Part shown: piece by piece, positions 58,275 through 64,000 of the stretch
How the letters are laid out: every line of letters starts with the position of its first letter
Position numbering within the stretch: position 1 is the first letter of the stretch
Assembly (NCBI RefSeq): GCF_900240945.1
Contig: NZ_OESG01000013.1
Coordinates: 1,962,888-2,026,887, forward strand
DNA from: Mycobacterium sp. 3519A
GTDB lineage: Bacteria; Actinomycetota; Actinomycetes; Mycobacteriales; Mycobacteriaceae
Length of the DNA stretch: 64,000 nt
Direction: 5' to 3'
The notes under the pieces: model-generated
Told to the model about the DNA's origin: nothing
Database searches by the model: none
Seen by the model: the letters and a program-made list of their open reading frames with translations, nothing else
Translations under genes and position numbers: made by a program

Positions 58275-59042
58275 ATGGCGCACATCGGTGCATCCGCGAC
58301 CCCGGGTTTGCTCCAGCAGCAGCTGGACAGCTCATCCCGGGTCGACGAGATCACCGACCGGCTGATCACCGCGATCGCGATCGGCGAGTATCTGCCCGGC
58401 GCTCGGCTACCGGTGGAACGGGATCTCGCCGCGTCGCTGGGGGTCGGCAGGATGACGGTGCGGGCCGCGCTGGCGCGGTTGCTGGACCGCGGCCTCATCG
58501 AAACCCGGCGCGGTCGCGGCGGCGGGTCCTATGTGCTCGACCAGTGGCCCGAGTCGTCGACCGACGCGGTGGGCCGCACCCTGCGCGCGCGACTCGACGA
58601 CCTGCGCGACCGCTGCGACGCGATATGCCGTCTGCAGGGCACCGTCTGTCGCGCAGCAGCGGAGTCCAGGTCCGAGTACGACATGTCGGTGCTGCGCACC
58701 CGTTTCGAGGCGTACCGGACCGCCGACAGCGGGCTTGCCGCGCAGCAAGCCGACAGCAGATTTCATCTGGCGATCATGGATGCCGCCCACAACGACGTCC
58801 TCAAACAGGTGCTGCTCGACCTGAAAGCCACCGTCAGCATCGGTTCACCCGCACACCCCTGGGGTGAGCCAACGACCATGCGCAGCATGGAATTACGCGC
58901 GCTGCGGGAGCACGAGCAGTTGGTGCAGGCGATCGCCGACGGCCGCGGTGACGACGCCGAGCATCTGGCACGTCATCACGGCGCGATCGACTTCGAGCTC
59001 ATCACCACCGCGATGCACCGCGCGGGCGTGCTCACCGACTGA
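58275..59042 (+). CDS. GntR-family regulator (FadR/FCD subfamily)
   Basis: 255 residues: GntR winged helix (about 24-87, ITAIAIGEYLPGARLPVERDLAASLGVGRMTVRAAL) and a helical FCD ligand domain (about 100-245) with metal-ligand-type His/Asp (DSRFHLAIMDAAHN, RHHGAIDFEL). Its place divergent from the iminopeptidase-permease operon makes it the probable local repressor. The 3' end overlaps the convergent membrane gene by 11 bp. Confidence 0.87.
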   Translation: MAHIGASATPGLLQQQLDSSSRVDEITDRLITAIAIGEYLPGARLPVERDLAASLGVGRMTVRAALARLLDRGLIETRRGRGGGSYVLDQWPESSTDAVGRTLRARLDDLRDRCDAICRLQGTVCRAAAESRSEYDMSVLRTRFEAYRTADSGLAAQQADSRFHLAIMDAAHNDVLKQVLLDLKATVSIGSPAHPWGEPTTMRSMELRALREHEQLVQAIADGRGDDAEHLARHHGAIDFELITTAMHRAGVLTD

Positions 59043-59973
59043 CGCCGTCGCTTTCGAACTCGGGCGGACGATCGTCACCGCGCGAGAACGACAGGCTGGC
59101 GCTTTGCAGCACCACGACGAGCGTGCAGACCAGCACGAGCACCTTGGCCTGGTTGGCCCCGATGTGGGCGCCGACGGAGAGTCGGCCCAGCATGGCCGTG
59201 CGCCACACCGCGTAGGCGACGAGCGCGAGGCTGGTGTAGGGCAGGTAGGTCAACGCCGTCGACACCACCCTGGTCACAGTGGCGCTCAGACCCTGCGGCG
59301 GTTCGGTGGCCCGCCGCCAGCGGAACCCGATCAGCCACATCGCCAGGCAGAGTGCGAACACCGTCGGTATCAACCACGTCATCACGTTGTGCGCGAAGTT
59401 CCACAGCGACGCGCTGGCGTCGGTCCAGCCCGGGGCCAGCGATTCGTGCGGCCCGACCGGCTGCTGCGGCGGGTTGGCCAACGACAGCGCGAGCTCGTCG
59501 AGGCTGGCGACGATGAAGGAGACCACGACGGGCGGCGCGAGCACCGCGACGATGAAGCGGAAGTGCACACCCAGCGTGGCCGCTGAAATCAGTTGCACCG
59601 CACCGAAAAGCAGTGTGTAGACCGAGAAATGGAAGGCCACCCCGGCGAGCACTTCCTTCGACAACGCCCGGCCGCTGATGAGCGCGCAGCCCTCTTCGCC
59701 CGACAGTAACGAGAACAGCGTCGCCGCAGTGATCAGGCCGACGCAGGCGCTGCCCAACGCGGTGAGGAAGCGGTTGTCCTGACGGTGCTCGATCGCGGCG
59801 TCGATCGCGCCGTCCCGCCGGTGCTGGCGGTTCAACACGAGCATGATGGCCAGGAACGCGAAGCCGGCCAACACCCCGGCGAGCCCGGAGTAGTTGCTCG
59901 CGGCCTGGGAGAAGTCGAATTGCATCCACAAGTCGCAGGAGGACGCCTCACGCAGAAAATGGATGCCGACCAT
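59032..59973 (-). CDS. polytopic membrane protein
   Basis: 313 residues with about seven to eight hydrophobic helices (about 25-47, 70-90, 110-130, 135-160, 195-217, 240-262, 270-290). The first is GLAGVLAGFAFLAIMLVL. GGAG lies 6 nt before the ATG at 59973, which favours this start over an ATG at 59925. I do not recognise the family. It is divergent from thyX and overlaps the GntR gene tail to tail. Confidence 0.7.
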   Translation of the reverse strand: MVGIHFLREASSCDLWMQFDFSQAASNYSGLAGVLAGFAFLAIMLVLNRQHRRDGAIDAAIEHRQDNRFLTALGSACVGLITAATLFSLLSGEEGCALISGRALSKEVLAGVAFHFSVYTLLFGAVQLISAATLGVHFRFIVAVLAPPVVVSFIVASLDELALSLANPPQQPVGPHESLAPGWTDASASLWNFAHNVMTWLIPTVFALCLAMWLIGFRWRRATEPPQGLSATVTRVVSTALTYLPYTSLALVAYAVWRTAMLGRLSVGAHIGANQAKVLVLVCTLVVVLQSASLSFSRGDDRPPEFESDGVSR

Positions 59974-60068
59974 GAATCTCCAGCTAACAGGTTGGAGTAC
60001 CTCGACCGCGCAAACGTAGCAGGTGACGGGCGTCGCCGGTGCGCATTGCCGCCGGATACTGTGTGCTC

Positions 60069-60821
60069 GTGGCCGAGACCGCGCCGCTGCGCGTGCAACT
60101 GATCGCCAAGACCGACTTCTTGGCGCCGCCGGACGTGCCGTGGAGCACGGATGCCGACGGCGGCCCGGCGCTGGTCGAGTTCGCCGGGCGGGCCTGCTAC
60201 CAGAGCTGGTCGAAGCCCAATCCGAAGACCGCTACCAACGCGGCTTACCTGCGGCACATCATCGACGTCGGTCACTTTTCGGTGCTCGAGCACGCGTCGG
60301 TGACCTTCTACATCACCGGCATCTCGCGGTCATGCACGCATGAGCTGATCCGGCATCGGCATTTCTCGTATTCGCAGCTGTCCCAGCGGTTCGTGCCCGA
60401 ACACGACGCGCAGGTCGTCGTGCCGCCGGGGATGGAGGACGACGAGGAACTGCAGACCATTTTCACGGCCGCCGCCGACGCCAGCCGCGCCACCTACACC
60501 GAACTGCTGGCCAAATTGGAGGCCAAGTTCGCCGATCAGCCGAACGCGGTGCTGCGCCGCAAACAGGCTCGACAGGCTGCGCGTGCGGTGCTGCCCAACG
60601 CGACCGAGACGCGCATCGTTGTGACCGGGAACTACCGGGCCTGGCGGCATTTCATCGCGATGCGGGCCAGCGAGCACGCCGATGTGGAGATCCGCCGGCT
60701 GGCCATCGAATGCCTGCGCCAGCTGATCGACATCGCGCCGCAGGTGTTCTCAGACTTCGAGATCTCCGAGCTTGCTGACGGGACAGAGGTGGCGACGTCG
60801 CCGCTAGCCACGGAGGCGTAG
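60069..60821 (+). CDS. thyX: flavin-dependent thymidylate synthase ThyX
   Basis: 250 residues. It makes dTMP with FAD, NADPH and methylene-THF without producing dihydrofolate. The ThyX motif RHRx7S reads [11 protein letters not shown] near 95-105, and [10 protein letters not shown] and [13 protein letters not shown] are conserved. The GTG at 60069 reproduces the M. tuberculosis start [17 protein letters not shown] and total length; TACTGT ends 6 nt before it, a leaderless-type -10. Its final codons are the start of a 35-bp tandem repeat. Confidence 0.97.
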   Translation: MAETAPLRVQLIAKTDFLAPPDVPWSTDADGGPALVEFAGRACYQSWSKPNPKTATNAAYLRHIIDVGHFSVLEHASVTFYITGISRSCTHELIRHRHFSYSQLSQRFVPEHDAQVVVPPGMEDDEELQTIFTAAADASRATYTELLAKLEAKFADQPNAVLRRKQARQAARAVLPNATETRIVVTGNYRAWRHFIAMRASEHADVEIRRLAIECLRQLIDIAPQVFSDFEISELADGTEVATSPLATEA

Positions 60822-60959
60822 CCGGAGCTGGCCAGACCTGAGCCACGGAGGCGTAGCCGGAGCTGGCCAGACCTGAGCCACGGAGGCGTAGCCGGAGCTG
60901 GCCAGACCTGAGCCACGGAGGCGTAGCCGGAGCTGGCCAGACCTGAGCAACGGAGGCGT
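60806..60959 (+). repeat. 35-bp tandem repeat spanning the thyX stop codon
   Basis: Four exact 35-bp copies (60806-60840, 60841-60875, 60876-60910, 60911-60945) begin AGCCACGGAGGCGTAGCC. They are followed by 14 bp of a fifth with one change (60946-60959). The TAG of the first copy is the thyX stop and the bases before it encode its last residues, ATEA. Each unit contains the palindrome CTGGCCAG. Not a CRISPR array, as no spacers exist. Confidence 0.95.
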
Positions 60960-60980
60960 GACGGGGCCGGGCGTATATAG

Positions 60981-61921
<941 letters not shown>

Positions 61922-61922
<1 letters not shown>

Positions 61923-63598
61923 TGAACGAAGAACTCAAGCCGCCGGGGCCACTGGCTCCTGGCGGTCTGCGGGTGACCGCGCTCGGCGGCATCAGCGAAA
62001 TCGGCCGCAACATGACCGTTTTCGAGCATCTGGGCAGGTTGCTGATCGTCGACTGCGGCGTGCTGTTTCCCGGTCACGACGAGCCCGGTGTCGACCTGAT
62101 CCTGCCCGATCTGCGCCACGTCGAGGACCGCCTCGACGACGTGGAGGCGCTGGTGCTCACGCATGCGCACGAGGACCACATCGGCGCAATTCCGTTCCTG
62201 CTCAAGTTGCGTGCCGACATTCCGGTGGTCGGCTCCAAGTTCACGCTCGCGCTGGTGGCGGAGAAGTGCCGCGAGCACCGCATCAAGCCCGTGTTCGTCG
62301 AGGTCGACGAAGGCCAGAGTTCGCGGCACGGTGTGTTCGAGTGCGAGTACTTCCACGTCAACCATTCGATTCCGGGTTGTCTGGCGATCGCGATACACAC
62401 CGGCGCAGGCACCGTGCTGCACACCGGCGACATCAAGCTCGACCAACTGCCGCTGAACGACCGGCCGACCGACCTGCCGGGTATGTCGCGGCTTGGCGAC
62501 GCCGGGGTGGACCTGTTCCTCTGCGACTCAACGAATTCCGAGATTCCCGGGGTCGGCCCGTCGGAGAGCGAGATCGGGCCGAACATGCATCGGCTGATCC
62601 GCGGCGCCGAAGGCCGGGTCATCGTGGCGTGCTTCGCCTCCAATGTGGCGCGGGTGCAGCAGATCATCGACGCATCGGTGGCGCTGGGCCGCAAGGTGTC
62701 GTTCGTGGGCCGGTCGATGGTGCGCAACATGGGCATCGCCAGGGAACTCGGTTATCTCCGGGTCGACACCGACGACGTGATCGACATCGGTGCCGCGGAG
62801 ATGATGGCGCCCGAGCGGATCACGCTGATCACCACCGGCACGCAGGGTGAGCCGATGGCGGCGTTGTCGCGGATGTCGCGTGGTGAGCATCGCAGCATCA
62901 CCCTGACCTCGGGTGACCTGATCATCATGTCGTCGTCGCAGATCCCCGGCAACGAGGAAGCGATTTTCGGTGTCCTTGACGCGTTGGCCAAGATCGGGGT
63001 CCGGGTCGTCACCAACGCCCAAGTGCGGGTACATGTTTCGGGCCACGCCTACGCGGGTGAGCTGCTGTTTCTGTACAACGCGGTACGCCCTCGCAACGTG
63101 ATGCCGGTGCACGGGACGTGGCGGATGCTGCGCGCAAACGCGAACCTGGCCGAGCGAACGGGTGTCGATCCGCAGGCGATCATGCTGGCGGAGAACGGCG
63201 TCAGCGTCGACCTGGTGGCGGGCAGGGCGTCGATCGCGGGCGCGGTGCCCACCGGCAAGATGTTCGTCGACGGATTGATCACCGGTGACGTCGGCGACGC
63301 GACGCTGGGCGAGCGCCTCGTGCTGTCGTCGGGTTTCATCGCGGTGACGGTGGTGGTGCGCCGTGGCACCGGCAAGCCCGCCGCACCCGCGCATCTGCAT
63401 TCGCGGGGCTTCTCAGAGGATCCGAAGGCCCTTGAGCCGGTGGCCCGCAAGGTGGAGGCTGAGCTGGAAGCCCTTGCCGCCGAGCGCATCACCGAGACAA
63501 CGCGGATCGCACAGGCGGTCCGCCGCGTCGTCGGCAAGTGGGTGGGGGAGACCTACCGCAGGCAGCCGATGATCGTGCCGACGGTCATCGAAATCTGA
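61922..63598 (+). CDS. rnj: ribonuclease J
   Basis: 558 residues. A metallo-beta-lactamase domain with H81-x-H83-x-D85-H86 (LTHAHEDHIGA) is interrupted by a beta-CASP domain (about 210-370), and a C-terminal domain follows (about 460-558). It has endo- and 5'-exoribonuclease activity in mRNA and rRNA maturation and probably works with PNPase, also encoded in this window. The GTG at 61922 overlaps the dapA TAG by one base. Equals Rv2752c. Confidence 0.96.
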
Positions 63599-63606
63599 CG
63601 GGATTC

Positions 63607-63945
63607 TCAGCCGAGGCCGGGTGGTGGGGCCGGTTCGAACGTCTGGGTGACGACCCCCGGCTGCAGCGCGGGTCGGCCGTGCTGCAGGGCCAAGCCGGCA
63701 CAATCATAACTCGAGTAGAGGTACTTACCGTCCTTGTCGTAGTACCTGGTCTCGGTCCATTCGCCGCCAGCCAGACTGCAGCAGAGCCGCTTGTTCGACC
63801 CGCGGCCGACGCATTCCTCGTAGGAAGCCTTGCTGCCCACGGGTGCCGCGCACGCGGTCGCTGGGTGTACGACAGCGCTGCCTGCCACTATGGCCGCCGC
63901 GAGGACGAGGGCCGCCAGTACCAGTCGGGGCCAGAGTGATCTCAT
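63607..63945 (-). CDS. small secreted cysteine-containing protein
   Basis: 112 residues. A Sec signal peptide (1 to about 33, LVLAALVLAAAIVAGSAVV, ending ACA) precedes a mature part with four Cys (C45, C55, C56, C82), enough for two disulfides, and an aromatic/charged segment (GEWTETRYYDKDGKYLYSSYDC). The tail is Pro-rich. AGGAG lies 8 nt before the ATG. Convergent with rnj, the stops being 8 bp apart. The family is not known to me. Confidence 0.72.
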   Translation of the reverse strand: MRSLWPRLVLAALVLAAAIVAGSAVVHPATACAAPVGSKASYEECVGRGSNKRLCCSLAGGEWTETRYYDKDGKYLYSSYDCAGLALQHGRPALQPGVVTQTFEPAPPPGLG

Positions 63946-64000
63946 GATTTGTCTCCTGGTTGGTTGCTCGGCACCCGCGTGACGGGAGATATTGCGGGCG

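Overview
The window is about 64 kb of GC-rich DNA from a mycobacterium, most likely a rapidly growing species (Mycolicibacterium type). The evidence is the gene content: EfpA-like transporters, PptT, AldR/Ald, RNase J, ThyX next to ThyA, a Tat-exported class A beta-lactamase beside pepR, LpqN-type lipoproteins and PGRS-like glycine-rich proteins. Starts are often GTG, ATGA/GTGA overlaps between genes are common, and many genes look leaderless, with a TANNNT box 6-8 nt before the start. The backbone order (efpA, proS, rimP-nusA-ylxR-infB-rbfA-nrnA-dinF, echA16, pptT-truB, mntR, ribF, rpsO, pnp-pepR, ald/aldR, dapB, thyA-dfrA, thyX, dapA, rnj) follows the M. tuberculosis region Rv2846c to Rv2752c as I remember it.

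Layout. 1-5.2 kb: the 3' part of efpA, a second EfpA-like pump, a pterin-dehydratase/VOC fusion and two membrane proteins. 5.3-8.0 kb: proS, then a Tat lipoprotein and ferritin-like pair on the minus strand. 8.2-18.5 kb: the translation/transcription operon rimP-nusA-ylxR-infB-rbfA-nrnA-dinF, interrupted between nusA and ylxR by an antisense 783-residue PGRS-like gene. 18.5-23.1 kb: an accessory island with two convergent paralogous sigma factors. Each carries a C-terminal zinc anti-sigma motif, one membrane helix and a proline-rich tail in the same chain. They are accompanied by an LpqN-like lipoprotein, a 3-TM protein and a proline-rich membrane protein. The two flanking regulatory regions share a bipartite promoter-like element with identical spacing. 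23.1-29.3 kb: methyltransferase/echA16, small DUF genes, a CocE/NonD hydrolase with a secreted partner (KstR-like box upstream), a metallophosphoesterase, pptT. 29.3-34.5 kb: truB, a MarR-MFS operon behind a perfect 20-bp palindrome, mntR, ribF, rpsO. 34.6-41.1 kb: a methyltransferase, pnp, pepR, a beta-lactamase and an atypical response regulator. 41.7-49.3 kb: ald/aldR, a large LuxR-type AAA regulator, an F420-type oxidoreductase, a frameshifted PGRS-like gene and a small secreted protein. 49.3-64 kb: dapB, PhoU-like, dienelactone hydrolase, thyA-dfrA, a YcaQ-type glycosylase, a permease/proline-iminopeptidase/GntR locus, thyX, dapA, rnj and a small cysteine-rich secreted protein.

The genes form several functional groups. 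These are protein-synthesis and RNA metabolism (proS, rimP, nusA, infB, rbfA, truB, rpsO, pnp, rnj), one-carbon and thymidylate supply (thyA, dfrA, thyX), lysine/DAP synthesis for peptidoglycan (dapB, dapA), and cell-envelope functions or stress (efflux pumps, beta-lactamase, lipoproteins, PGRS-like proteins, the sigma island). The least explained part is the sigma island. Two other unusual features are short tandem repeats that start inside the stop codons of rpsO and thyX, and a palindrome-bounded AT-rich insert that forms the N-terminus of the predicted DHFR.
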